Below are positions 7,005-15,282 of a stretch of DNA of 16,595 bases, piece after piece. The stretch is from W11650 sp963545585 (GTDB taxonomy: Bacteria > Bacillota > Clostridia > Lachnospirales > Vallitaleaceae). The DNA lies in assembly GCA_963545585.1 (NCBI GenBank), contig CAUUKX010000042.1:1-16595 (forward strand). Direction: 5' to 3'. How positions within the stretch are numbered: the first letter of the stretch is position 1; the number at the start of each line of letters is the position of its first letter. Position numbers and translations under genes: made by a program. The notes below the pieces were generated by a model that did not search any database, had not been told where the DNA came from, and saw nothing but the letters and a program-made list of their open reading frames with translations.

Positions 7005-7907
7005 TCATTTTGACATAGTGCTTTCGGCCTTGGCAATTTCTGGATGCTCAATAAAGCCTTCCCCAAACACCTCTCTGGCATCGCTCACCATCATAAATGC
7101 CCGGGGATCGATTTGTTTGACAATTTCCTTAACCGTAATAATCTGGCGTTTCGACATAACACACAACAGCACCTCTTTTTGATTGCCGGTATATTTGCCG
7201 ACACCGTGAAGCGAGGTCACTCCCCGCTCAATCCGTTTCATAATCTCAGCGGCGATTGCTTCGTGCCGATCGGAAATAATATAAGCTGCCTTGGAAAAGT
7301 TTAGACCCTCTAAAATCGCATCAATCACCTTCATCGACACATAAACGCTGATGATTGCATACATCGTCCGCTCACTGCCGAATACCATAAATCCGCCCAA
7401 GATGATAAAAATATCAATAACCTGCATCCAGCGGGCCATACTTAAGCCCGGAAAAAAATGGTGCAGGATTCCGCCTGCCAGATCCGTGCCGCCGGTCGTT
7501 GCGTTGGCCGCAAAAACCAAACCAATCCCCAGTCCGGCCAAAAGCCCGCCAAATACAGAACCCAAGAAAAAATCATGCGTCAGTTTCGGCAAAAACTTGG
7601 TATATTCCAGTGCAATCGACAAAAAGACGGTCGCAAATAAGCTCTTGCCGCCGAACTCTTTGCCCCGGATCATAAAAGCAATGAAAAACAGCGGAATATT
7701 GATTCCCAAGTTCGTTACCGACAGCGGTATGCCGCCCGGCCAAAGTCCCTGCGTAAAATCTTTGATGATAATGGCCAGTCCCGTCACTCCGCCAATAACC
7801 AGTCCCATTGCTTCAAAATAAACATTGAGCGCAATCGCCAGCAAAGTTGTTCCCACTATAATCAAAACATAATCTACTATCTTATATTTTTGCTTCCATC
7901 TTAACAT
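7005..7907 (-). CDS. YitT family membrane protein (DUF161 + DUF2179)
   Basis: Integral membrane protein of unknown function. The 300 residues show about five or six hydrophobic helices in the first 205 (about 11-31, 35-50, 68-80, 88-103, 115-135, 160-195). The family signatures VIGGVTGLAIII (38-48) and TTGGTDLAGGIL (137-148) are present. A soluble C-terminal domain (about 210-290) of the DUF2179 type contains GKYTG and the DPRAFMMVSDAREVFGEGF segment. ATG 7905-7907 overlaps the TagA-like gene's stop (ATGTTAA), with GGGAG about eight bases upstream, so translation is probably coupled. It is the last gene of the LCP-LCP-tagA-yitT run. No biochemical role is assigned; co-transcription with wall-polymer genes is suggestive only. 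Confidence 0.92.
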   Translation of the reverse strand: MLRWKQKYKIVDYVLIIVGTTLLAIALNVYFEAMGLVIGGVTGLAIIIKDFTQGLWPGGIPLSVTNLGINIPLFFIAFMIRGKEFGGKSLFATVFLSIALEYTKFLPKLTHDFFLGSVFGGLLAGLGIGLVFAANATTGGTDLAGGILHHFFPGLSMARWMQVIDIFIILGGFMVFGSERTMYAIISVYVSMKVIDAILEGLNFSKAAYIISDRHEAIAAEIMKRIERGVTSLHGVGKYTGNQKEVLLCVMSKRQIITVKEIVKQIDPRAFMMVSDAREVFGEGFIEHPEIAKAESTMSK

Positions 7908-8665
7908 TTGACTGCTCCCGATTTATTTTTTTTATATTTTTGAACCTCCCGTAAAAACTGCGGAAGCTTCAGCATCCGCCGCCAACGACTGGGTTGCTTG
8001 AGCAAACGATAAAACCATTCCAAATGGAGACGGATAAAAAACTGCGGCGCCCGTTTCACCCGGCCGGAAAAACCGTCAAAGGAACCGCCGACCCCAATAA
8101 AAACTTTGGCATTCAGCCGGTTCTTGCAGCGGGCAATCAATTCCTCCTGCTTTTTAGCTCCCAATCCGACCAACAGAATATCGGGGGCACAGCGGTTAAT
8201 TTCCCCGGCAATTTCCTCAATGTCTTTAAAGTAACCGTTCTGCGTTCCTAGTACCTTTGCTTTCGGATATTTGGTCATGATTTTTTGGGCGGCTTCCGCC
8301 GCCACGCCTTCGGCTGCCCCCAAAAAATAATAACTTGCTTCTGTTTCGGCAAACAGGCGCAGCTGCAAATCATAACCGGCTACCCGCTCCGGCAGGGGTG
8401 TTCCTAACTTTTTAGCCGCCATCACCACGCCGATTCCGTCCGCCGTTACCATATCCGCCTGATTTAATGTCCGACTGAAATCCGGATCATCTTTAGCCAG
8501 CATAATGATTTCCGGGTTAACCGTAAAAATCATTCTTTTTTCCGGCTCCGTCAGCCAGCGACGGACGGTGCTGACCGCCTGATCCATCGTCAGCACATCA
8601 ATTCCCACGCCCAAAATTTCTATTTTTTTTGCCTTTTTCTCTTTTTCCTGTTTTTGGGGCTGCAT
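7901..8665 (-). CDS. WecG/TagA/CpsF-family glycosyltransferase
   Basis: Membrane-associated glycosyltransferase. In wall teichoic acid synthesis TagA adds N-acetylmannosamine to undecaprenyl-PP-GlcNAc; related WecG uses ManNAcA. The 254 residues contain the family core: TVNPEIIMLA (Thr48), ADGIGVV (Asp76), GVGGSFDGFSG (191-201) and the C-terminal RAPQFFIRLHLEWFYRLLKQPSR basic segment (205-227) that mediates membrane association in TagA. Thr48 and Asp76 are 28 residues apart, the spacing of the catalytic Thr37/Asp65 pair as I recall it from Thermoanaerobacter TagA. An extra charged N-terminus (QKQEKEKKAKK) is present. ATG 8663-8665 has AGGAGG five bases upstream. Two LCP genes upstream encode the likely final ligase step. 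No other teichoic acid genes are in view, so the exact polymer and sugar donor are unknown. Confidence 0.92.
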   Translation of the reverse strand: MQPQKQEKEKKAKKIEILGVGIDVLTMDQAVSTVRRWLTEPEKRMIFTVNPEIIMLAKDDPDFSRTLNQADMVTADGIGVVMAAKKLGTPLPERVAGYDLQLRLFAETEASYYFLGAAEGVAAEAAQKIMTKYPKAKVLGTQNGYFKDIEEIAGEINRCAPDILLVGLGAKKQEELIARCKNRLNAKVFIGVGGSFDGFSGRVKRAPQFFIRLHLEWFYRLLKQPSRWRRMLKLPQFLREVQKYKKNKSGAVKC

Positions 8666-8689
8666 TCTTTCCTCCTGTTAACACAAGAT

Positions 8690-8710
8690 GACCCTATCAC
8701 TGATAGGGTC
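8690..8710. promoter_or_regulatory. tetO-like 21-bp palindrome upstream of the TagA-like gene
   Basis: GACCCTATCA - C - TGATAGGGTC: perfect 10-bp arms around a single central base, about 25 bp upstream of the ATG at 8665. It has the same geometry as the Tn10 tetO2 operator (TCCCTATCAGTGATAGAGA on the opposite strand) and matches 16 of its 19 positions. On the plus strand it is followed by GTCTTTTTT and so could form a terminator for leftward-to-rightward transcripts; on the transcribed minus strand the U-tract is absent. It could be a repressor operator, an RNA hairpin, or a plus-strand terminator. Confidence 0.5.
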
Positions 8711-8716
8711 GTCTTT

Positions 8717-8745
8717 TTTATACTGATTCCTCTTTCTCCGGTCGG
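8717..8745 (-). promoter_or_regulatory. Possible weak internal promoter upstream of the TagA-like gene
   Basis: On the minus strand TATAAA (8717-8722) is preceded at 17 bp by CCGACC (8740-8745), a poor -35 (3 of 6). If used, transcription would start inside the tetO-like palindrome, the classical position for a repressor. The call rests on this geometry and is tentative. Confidence 0.3.
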
Positions 8746-8803
8746 CGTTTTTCTCTGCCGGCAAACCGCCAAACTCGGAGCAACCAAAAAAAGTGATCTT
8801 GAC

Positions 8804-10189
8804 TTACCGTTTTTCGGTCAGACCTAAAACAATCACAATTTCTTCTTCCTTGCCCTTCAGGGATTCATCGACCTGAATCTCCGCACCGGTAAAATAAGGC
8901 AGTAATTCTTCGCCAATGGCTTCGGCGTAAACCTTTAAGATTGTTTTTTCCACCGGTTTAGTCGGATAATTGCCGGTTTTTACTACCCGATAACCAGCTT
9001 TTTCCAAGGTTTCCTTGGTCTTTGCCGCTAAACCGCTGATATCCGTGCCGTTATAAACGCCCATCGGCATCAGCTTGACATCGTATACCTCTTTAACCTG
9101 AACGCCAGTGTTGGGATCATTTTCCGGTGCCGGATTCGGTTCTGGTGCCGTCTGATTATCCGGTTTTTCATTTGGAGCAGGCTGGGTCGCCTCTCCCGGC
9201 TTTTCACTGTCCTGCGTCAGGTTCTTGGTTGTCAGAATGGTTTCAAACAATTCCTTGGACTTGGCCGAATCATAAGCATATTTCTTATCTTCGGTGGCGC
9301 TGCCGGGCAGCGTCGTCATCTGAACCTTATCCAAACGGATTTGATCTAAGTATACCAAATAATCGGCTGCGTCTTTAAAGTTCGTTTGAATATAAGGATA
9401 AATTCCCTTGATAATACCGGGCAGATTTACCTTGTTTTCCGGTTTTAAAACCTGCTCAATAAAAGCTTTTAAAAATGCCTGCTGAGTTTTAATCCGGCCT
9501 AAATCAGCGTCCGGATAGCCGCGGTAGCGAACCAGCTGCTCGGCCATGGAGCCATCTAACTCCTGCAATCCCTTGCTTAACTGAATGTGCAGATTCTGCG
9601 CCGGATCAGAATAGTTCATGTCCTCCGGCACCTCAAACGGAATCGGACCAACCACGTCCACAATATATTTAAAGGCCGTCAAATCCAAATTAACATAATA
9701 ATCAATATTCATATGAAATGCATTTTCCAGTACCTTGACCGAAGCCTCGTTCCGGGCGTCAGCATTAACATAGGCCGGCACCTCGTTAATCGGTATAATC
9801 TTCGGTACGTCCTTGCGCTTGGCTGAAATTTCGGTATACAGTTCCTCCGGCCAATTAAACTTGGTATCTCTCGGTACGGAAACCACATTAATTTCCTGAT
9901 TTTTATGATTGAAAAATACCAGCATATTGACATCGGTCCGATATGCGCCAACCTGATCGACGCCAAACAGCGCAACAACGGTAAAAGCTTTATCCTTGGC
10001 TGATGTTTTGGCATCTTCATTTTTTAAGACCGGGTTTTGTAAAACCTTGCTCAGCAAATTATTTTTGGCAACCAATACATAAATTGTCGTTGCCAGCGCA
10101 GAGACGACCGCAAAAAGAGCCAAGGCCATAAAAAATACCCGAAAAAACTTATTTCTGCGAACTTTGTTTTTATTTGCCAACAACTTCAC
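8804..10189 (-). CDS. LytR-CpsA-Psr (LCP) family transferase with C-terminal LytR_C domain
   Basis: Membrane-anchored enzyme of the family that transfers wall teichoic acid or capsule polymers from undecaprenyl carrier to peptidoglycan. The 461 residues comprise a basic cytoplasmic N-terminus (1-17), one membrane helix (about 18-40), and the LCP domain (about 68-330) with GVDQ (76-79), Arg84-Thr85-Asp86, VPRDT (105-109) and RYRGYPDADLGRIKTQQ (221-237). A Pro/Asn/Glu-rich linker (about 325-362) and a LytR_C domain (about 368-457) follow. The phosphate-binding Arg and Asp residues seen in the family are in place. The first in-frame start is GTG (10187-10189), one base after the upstream gene's TGA. 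GAGGTG overlaps this GTG and is better spaced for TTG at 10178-10180, so the protein may really start three codons later. Confidence 0.93.
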   Translation of the reverse strand: MKLLANKNKVRRNKFFRVFFMALALFAVVSALATTIYVLVAKNNLLSKVLQNPVLKNEDAKTSAKDKAFTVVALFGVDQVGAYRTDVNMLVFFNHKNQEINVVSVPRDTKFNWPEELYTEISAKRKDVPKIIPINEVPAYVNADARNEASVKVLENAFHMNIDYYVNLDLTAFKYIVDVVGPIPFEVPEDMNYSDPAQNLHIQLSKGLQELDGSMAEQLVRYRGYPDADLGRIKTQQAFLKAFIEQVLKPENKVNLPGIIKGIYPYIQTNFKDAADYLVYLDQIRLDKVQMTTLPGSATEDKKYAYDSAKSKELFETILTTKNLTQDSEKPGEATQPAPNEKPDNQTAPEPNPAPENDPNTGVQVKEVYDVKLMPMGVYNGTDISGLAAKTKETLEKAGYRVVKTGNYPTKPVEKTILKVYAEAIGEELLPYFTGAEIQVDESLKGKEEEIVIVLGLTEKR

Positions 10190-10190
10190 C

Positions 10191-11306
10191 TCATTTCTTT
10201 TCCTGCTGTTTTTCTTCTGTCTTATTCTGGTCGGCCGAATCCTTTTGTCCGTCCGTCTTTTTCGATTCGCTTGTCTTCGGCTCGTCTGCCGCTCTTTCTG
10301 CGTCTTTTTCTGTCTCGACCGCCTCCCCGGTCAGGAGCTGTTTGACCTTTTTGCGATTTTTCTCAACATCAAAACGCAGAATAGCCGCACCGTTGACATT
10401 GTCGTTATAGCCCTCCAAAGTAATCATATTGTCGGTGTCCATAACATGAGCAATATCTTTATCCAAAAAATAATTTAAATAATCCATAATGACAACGATG
10501 CCAAAATCCGCTTTAAACATGGTAAAGACCTGCTTTACAAGGCTCGTCATCTGCTCGGTACTGCTGGCCGTAATCTTATGAAACAGCGCCGTAATAAAGC
10601 TCTGCTGCACCTTAATCCGCTGAAAATCGCCCATTTTATAGCCGCGGAAACGAACTAGACCCTGCGCTTGTTCACCATTTAAAAGCTGCAGACCCGGCTG
10701 CAAATCAATCCGCAGCGGCGGGTTTTGGTACGGATCCATTTTGTACATCCGCTCTGGCACATCAAACTCAACGCCGCCGACAATATCAACCACTTCCTTA
10801 AACCCGCTGACATTGATAGTCGCCATATAATCAATGGTCAGACCGGTTAATGCTTCAATCACCTGCTTCAGCGTTTGCAGTCCCTCTTCGTTGGCACCCA
10901 TATTAATATAAATTTCATTAATCCGGCAGTGGGCAATCTGAATATTCGGGTTGGCCTTTTTAATGCTTTTAAACGGCTCCTGACTAAAATCAATGTAAAA
11001 ATCCCGGGGCACAGAGATAACCTTAATCTTATTCTGCTCGGTATCAACCCGTCCCACCATCAGTACATCCGTCAGCTTATTGGATTGGTCAAAACCAATC
11101 ATCAACCCGGTTTTTGATTCCGGTACAACTTCCTTTTCTGGTTCTGGCTTCTTTTCCGGTTCTGGCTTCTGCCTTGGTTCCGGTTCAACTGTTATCGGCT
11201 GATCAGCCTTGGCTTTGTCTGTCATCTGAATCAGCGCATAACTGCCAACCAATAAAACGATAATCAGGCCGCACAGCACCGCTAATATTTTGCTTTGTTT
11301 CCCCAT
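10191..11306 (-). CDS. LCP family protein with charged linker, altered R-T-D motif
   Basis: Second LytR-CpsA-Psr protein, immediately upstream of the first. The 371 residues have a short cytoplasmic N-terminus, a membrane helix (about 7-28), a Pro-Glu-Lys linker (about 40-64, repeating EPEK/PEPE), and the LCP domain (about 66-325) with GFDQ (71-74), VPRDF (99-103) and RFRGYKMGDFQRI (219-231). A highly charged low-complexity tail (about 327-371, rich in Glu, Lys, Asp) replaces the LytR_C domain. The motif that reads R-T-D in its neighbour reads Leu78-Thr79-Asp80 here, so one conserved Arg is missing. ATG 11304-11306 has only a weak AAAG-type ribosome site; GGAG lies 14 bases away, so expression may be modest. 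Probable role is polymer attachment, or a modulatory role beside the canonical copy. Confidence 0.88.
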   Translation of the reverse strand: MGKQSKILAVLCGLIIVLLVGSYALIQMTDKAKADQPITVEPEPRQKPEPEKKPEPEKEVVPESKTGLMIGFDQSNKLTDVLMVGRVDTEQNKIKVISVPRDFYIDFSQEPFKSIKKANPNIQIAHCRINEIYINMGANEEGLQTLKQVIEALTGLTIDYMATINVSGFKEVVDIVGGVEFDVPERMYKMDPYQNPPLRIDLQPGLQLLNGEQAQGLVRFRGYKMGDFQRIKVQQSFITALFHKITASSTEQMTSLVKQVFTMFKADFGIVVIMDYLNYFLDKDIAHVMDTDNMITLEGYNDNVNGAAILRFDVEKNRKKVKQLLTGEAVETEKDAERAADEPKTSESKKTDGQKDSADQNKTEEKQQEKK

Positions 11307-11322
11307 TTTCTTTAAAAACGCT

Positions 11323-11353
11323 CCTATACTTTAATCCTTATTCCGAAAGTCAA
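11323..11353 (-). promoter_or_regulatory. Possible promoter for the LCP-LCP-tagA-yitT run
   Basis: On the minus strand TTGACT (11348-11353) is followed by TATAGG (11323-11328) at 19 bp, a wide spacing. It would start transcription only about 10 bases before the LCP ATG. An alternative is an extended -10, TGATATGAT (11531-11539), without a clear -35, which would give a ~225 nt structured leader. Confidence 0.35.
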
Positions 11354-11428
11354 ATCCAGAGCCGTACTTCTTGCTGACTGCAAAGAACCATCGTCCATGC
11401 GGCGGCAAAAAACGCAAGGCACACCTAA

Positions 11429-11512
11429 ACTGCCGAAAGAGTTCTCTCTTTCCGCCAGAACAAAATGCACAGCGCCAAATACCAGCTTTCTTTTGCCGTC
11501 AAAAACGGCAGT
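11429..11512. other. Structured intergenic segment between ppk and the first LCP gene
   Basis: The 280 bp gap (11307-11586) holds no supported gene. It contains TGCCGT-CAAAA-ACGGCA (11494-11510) and GAAAGAG-TTCT-CTCTTTC (11435-11452). ACTGCCG (11429-11435) can alternatively pair with CGGCAGT (11506-11512), which would break the first hairpin. Near 11550-11570 is a weak GACT/AGTC stem with T4 that might end the ppk transcript. Confidence 0.45.
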
Positions 11513-11586
11513 ATTGTCATCACCTGATTCATCATATCACAAAAGACTGAATTTGAGTAGTCTATCTTTTCATTCTAATCAAATTT

Positions 11587-13716
11587 TTATTCGCCTTGAG
11601 CTGTAATCGGAACGAAAATATCAGCATGCTCTTTTTCCGCCAATTGTCTGCTTTTTCCCCGTGCCAATTCTTCAAACTTAGCTTGTGAATTCAAAACCTC
11701 TTTGCCGCGCCGGTCAATATTGCGATATTGTTTTTCTAAGGTTTTCAGCTTGGCCTTAACGGTATCCTTTAAAACAATCTCTAAAATCTGAAAAAGTTTT
11801 TGCTTGATTTCCTCATCCTCAATCGGAAAGAGAAGTTCCACCCGGCGGTCCAAGTTTCTCGGCATAAAATCTGCACTCGACAAATAAACTTCCTCCCGGC
11901 CGTCATTATAAAAATAATAAATTCGGCTGTGCTCCAAATATTTGCCGACAATGGAGCGGACACTGATATTTTCGCTGACTCCCGGAATCGCCGGAATCAG
12001 GCCGCAAATTCCCCGGACAATCAGCTCAATCTGAACACCGGCCATCGCCGCCTGATAGATTTCCTTCATGATGCCGAGGTCGCACAGCGAATTCATCTTG
12101 CAAATCATTTTGGCCGGCCGCCCCTGCCGGGCATGCTCCGTCTCCCGGCGAATCAGCTGATAAAACTTTTCTCTGAGCCCGGTCGGCGCCATAGTCAGCT
12201 TATGGAGTTTTGGCGGTTCGGAATAACCGGACAGCGTGTTAAAGACAGCCGAGGCATCCGCTCCAATCAGTTCATTGCAGGTCAACAGACCCATGTCGGT
12301 ATAAAACCGAGCCGTCACATCGTTATAATTGCCGGTGCTTAAATGAACATAACGGCGAATCCCGTCCTCCTCCTGGCGCACGACCAGCGTAATCTTGCTA
12401 TGCGTTTTCAGACCGACCAAGCCGTAAATAACATGGCAGCCCGCTCTTTCTAAGCTTCTGGCCCACTGAATATTATTTTCCTCATCAAATCTGGCTTTTA
12501 ATTCGACCAGCACCGTCACCTGCTTGCCGGATTGAGCCGCTCTGGCCAGCGCCTGAATAATCGGCGATTTGCCGCTGACCCGGTAAAGCGTCTGCTTAAT
12601 CGCCAGTACCCGCGGATCTTCCGCCGCCGTCTTAACAAAATCAACCACCGGCTGAAAACTTTCAAACGGATGGTGCAGGAACAAATCACGCTCCCTTATG
12701 GCCGCAAAAATATCCTCTTTCAGCGCCCACGGCTGGCACGGCGTAAACTCAGAATATTTCATATCCGCACCGCACTCGTCGCCGTAAAATTTCATCAAAA
12801 AGGTAAAATCCAGCGGCCCGTCAATGGCATAAACATCCTTGCGGTGAATTTCCAAGGACTTCTGCAAATGGTCGACAATCCGCTGGTCAATATCTTTTTT
12901 CAGCTCCAGCCGGATCGCCTGCCCCCATTTTCGCTGCTGAATGGACTTTTCAATCTCCAGCAATAAATCTTCGGCTTCTTCTTCATCAATCAAAAGGTCG
13001 GAATTGCGCGTAATCCGGTACTGCCCGCAGGCCAGCACCTGCCGGCCGATAAACAGGCGGTCGATATATTCCGTGATGATATCTTCCAAGTACACAAATT
13101 CATGATGCCCATCCTCCGCTGCCGGAATCTTAATCAGCCGGTCAATAATCGACGGCACCTGAATGGTGGCAAACTCCTCCCTGCCCTTATTTTCAACAAT
13201 CACCCCAATATTCAGGGTTTTATTCATAATCAGCGGAAAAGGCCGCGAAGAATCCACGCCCATCGGTGTTAAAATCGGATACAGCACATTGGTAAAATAC
13301 TGCTCGACAAAGCTCTTTTGCGTGGCCGCCAGCTTTGGCAGCTCCGAATGAAAAATAATCTTTTTTTTGCGCAACTGCGGCAAAATTCCTCTTTTAAAGT
13401 GCTGCACCTGTTCTTCCACCATCTCATGCGTCCGCACTGAAATTGCTTTTAACTGACCCTTCGGTGTAAAACCGGCAAAATCCTCTTTCGTATAATCAGC
13501 GTCAACCTGTTCTTTGAGCGAGGCAACCCGAACCATAAAAAACTCGTCCAAATTAGAACTGACAATTGACAGAAACTTTAATCTTTCAAATAAAGGATTT
13601 TCCGGATTTTCCGCTTCCTCCAATACTCTTTGGTTAAACTCCAGCCAGCTCAGCTCCCTGTTTTCATAATACTGCGGATTTGATAAATCAATGGCTTGTC
13701 CTGCTTTTGGCGTCAT
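11587..13716 (-). CDS. ppk: Polyphosphate kinase 1
   Basis: Reversibly polymerises the gamma phosphate of ATP into inorganic polyphosphate through a phosphohistidine intermediate; usually membrane-associated. The 709 residues match PPK1 length and order: an N-terminal domain starting YENRELSWLEFNQRVLEEA (17-35) and SSNLDEFFMVR (53-63), a head domain, then two catalytic PLD-like domains. Key segments are KQTLYRV (374-380), the phosphorylated-His motif LKTHSK (His439), HLSTGNYND (458-466), and EHSRIYYF with the second essential His596, followed by SSADFMPRNLDRRVELLFP (613-631). ATG 13714-13716 shares one base with the stop of the upstream ppx-like gene (TAATG) and has AAGGAG eight bases upstream. 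The pair forms a polyphosphate operon. Confidence 0.97.
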   Translation of the reverse strand: MTPKAGQAIDLSNPQYYENRELSWLEFNQRVLEEAENPENPLFERLKFLSIVSSNLDEFFMVRVASLKEQVDADYTKEDFAGFTPKGQLKAISVRTHEMVEEQVQHFKRGILPQLRKKKIIFHSELPKLAATQKSFVEQYFTNVLYPILTPMGVDSSRPFPLIMNKTLNIGVIVENKGREEFATIQVPSIIDRLIKIPAAEDGHHEFVYLEDIITEYIDRLFIGRQVLACGQYRITRNSDLLIDEEEAEDLLLEIEKSIQQRKWGQAIRLELKKDIDQRIVDHLQKSLEIHRKDVYAIDGPLDFTFLMKFYGDECGADMKYSEFTPCQPWALKEDIFAAIRERDLFLHHPFESFQPVVDFVKTAAEDPRVLAIKQTLYRVSGKSPIIQALARAAQSGKQVTVLVELKARFDEENNIQWARSLERAGCHVIYGLVGLKTHSKITLVVRQEEDGIRRYVHLSTGNYNDVTARFYTDMGLLTCNELIGADASAVFNTLSGYSEPPKLHKLTMAPTGLREKFYQLIRRETEHARQGRPAKMICKMNSLCDLGIMKEIYQAAMAGVQIELIVRGICGLIPAIPGVSENISVRSIVGKYLEHSRIYYFYNDGREEVYLSSADFMPRNLDRRVELLFPIEDEEIKQKLFQILEIVLKDTVKAKLKTLEKQYRNIDRRGKEVLNSQAKFEELARGKSRQLAEKEHADIFVPITAQGE

Positions 13717-15263
13717 TATTGATACTCCTTTTTAATCTTTAAAATCGGCATAATGCCAAAGACTTCTTTAAAAAACTTGGCTTTGGACCGAAAGCTCCAT
13801 TCTTCCAAAGTGGTATTGGTCAAAAACCGGGTCGTGGCAATTATTATCAATTCTTTATTCTTAATATTGATTGACTGCAACACATACTTGCCCTGATGCG
13901 ATTTATCCAAGGCATTGGCCAATCCGATAATCGCCGTCAGTTTAGATACCAAAATCCGATCCTGCTGCGGCAAAGCCCGGTAGGCGGCATCCGTCAGCTT
14001 TGGCCGGCTGTCGGTATGATTGCCAGCCACATGCGCAATAATATTAACTTCCCGCTCCGATAAGCCCAAAATCTCCAACGCTCCGATAATATGATAGGAA
14101 TGCAGCGAATGATTGCTTTGGTCAATCGCTTTGCCCACATCCTGCAAAATGATGGCCGCCCGCAGCAGCAGTTCTTCTTCATTCATACCGTGCAGGCGCT
14201 TTGTCTTTTTAAAGATAAAAGCGGCGTAGTCTTCCAATATTTTTTGATGCTTTTCATGATAATAAAAGCGCCCCGCCACTTCTCTGGCATTTTCCAAAAT
14301 ATCATCGGCATAAGCCGCTTTGCTGGTCAGAGAATAAATTTCCTCATGCATTTCATTGATGATGCCTTCGTTTAAACCGGCCTTGGACAAAATAATCTGT
14401 TTGGCATCAATCTGCATAATCAGGTTCCCCAGCAGCATTACAATCGGATGCAGAATTTCCGCTCTCTCATAGGGAATCTCATAATTTTTTCCCAGTTCTT
14501 CCACATTTTGCCGGAGAATAAACTGATACAGCCGGTAAAAATCTTCGGCCGGAAAACGGTCGCTGCTCTGCCCAAAGAAGGACTGCTGAATCCGGTTCAG
14601 CAGCTCGATTTCTCCGCCAACTACAATCAAATTCTTATAGCAGAGATTTTCCTGAAAAATATCAATCGCATCCAGATTGGCCTTAATATATTCTTCTATC
14701 ACCATTTGATAATCCAGAAGCTCATTCTCCAAGGTGCCGAACACCTCACGCAGCCGAAGCGCTCCAATTTTGATATTTTGGGTGGAATGAAGCGTCTGGT
14801 CATGATACGCCGTAATTTGAATGCTGCCTGCTCCCACAGCAATCATTAGTGTATTTTCTGTTAAAATATTATCAATTCCGCTCATGCATGATTTAATCGC
14901 CCGGTGATGATAAAACTGTTCCTCCGAATTGCTGATGACCTGAATCTCAATCCCGGTCTTTTGTTTAATCTGATCAATAATATAGTCCCGGTTGCCGGCC
15001 TCTCTGAGCGCAGAAGTGGCCACCGCCTTATAATAGGACACCTGATAGTCCCGAATCACCTGAGCAAAAACCTCCAGCAACTCGCACAGCTTATCGACTG
15101 ACTCAAAGCTGATCTTGCCGCCGTTAAAAGTATCCCGGCCCAAGGTTGTTGTTTTATAAAAATGATCCAATTCCCGATATTCGCCTTTGCGGTTAATCTC
15201 GCCGACGGTCATTTGAATCGAATGCGAACCCACGTCAATGGCTGCGATTTGTTTCTTTGGCAT
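13716..15263 (-). CDS. Ppx/GppA-family phosphatase-like protein with degenerate active-site motifs
   Basis: Homologue of exopolyphosphatase/guanosine pentaphosphatase. The 515 residues comprise an ASKHA-fold Ppx-GppA domain (about 5-305) and a C-terminal HD-like domain (about 320-510). Recognisable are AAIDVGSHSIQMTVGEI (7-23), SALREAGNRD (84-93), SNSEEQFYHH with the Glu114/115 pair (111-120), and VVGGEIELL (214-222). The usual DIGGGSTE loop reads IAVGAGSIQ (141-149), so the Asp and one Gly are missing; the HD motif reads LQDVGK (373-378), Gln instead of His. ATG 15261-15263 has AGGAGG six bases upstream; the upstream 16 in-frame codons overlap leader hairpins and lack a ribosome site. Overlap with ppk points to polyphosphate metabolism, but activity may be altered, or the protein may bind rather than cleave its ligand. 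Confidence 0.88.
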   Translation of the reverse strand: MPKKQIAAIDVGSHSIQMTVGEINRKGEYRELDHFYKTTTLGRDTFNGGKISFESVDKLCELLEVFAQVIRDYQVSYYKAVATSALREAGNRDYIIDQIKQKTGIEIQVISNSEEQFYHHRAIKSCMSGIDNILTENTLMIAVGAGSIQITAYHDQTLHSTQNIKIGALRLREVFGTLENELLDYQMVIEEYIKANLDAIDIFQENLCYKNLIVVGGEIELLNRIQQSFFGQSSDRFPAEDFYRLYQFILRQNVEELGKNYEIPYERAEILHPIVMLLGNLIMQIDAKQIILSKAGLNEGIINEMHEEIYSLTSKAAYADDILENAREVAGRFYYHEKHQKILEDYAAFIFKKTKRLHGMNEEELLLRAAIILQDVGKAIDQSNHSLHSYHIIGALEILGLSEREVNIIAHVAGNHTDSRPKLTDAAYRALPQQDRILVSKLTAIIGLANALDKSHQGKYVLQSINIKNKELIIIATTRFLTNTTLEEWSFRSKAKFFKEVFGIMPILKIKKEYQ

Positions 15264-15282
15264 AATTCTCCTCCTGAGTTTC

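Noticed and set aside
8690..8716. Intrinsic terminator for the LCP genes
   Set aside because: The T-tract is on the plus-strand side only; on the transcribed strand the hairpin is followed by ATCTTGTG.
11397..11606. Plus-strand open frame of 69 codons in the ppk-LCP gap
   Set aside because: No ribosome site, crosses hairpins, overlaps the ppk 3' end; nothing recognisable.
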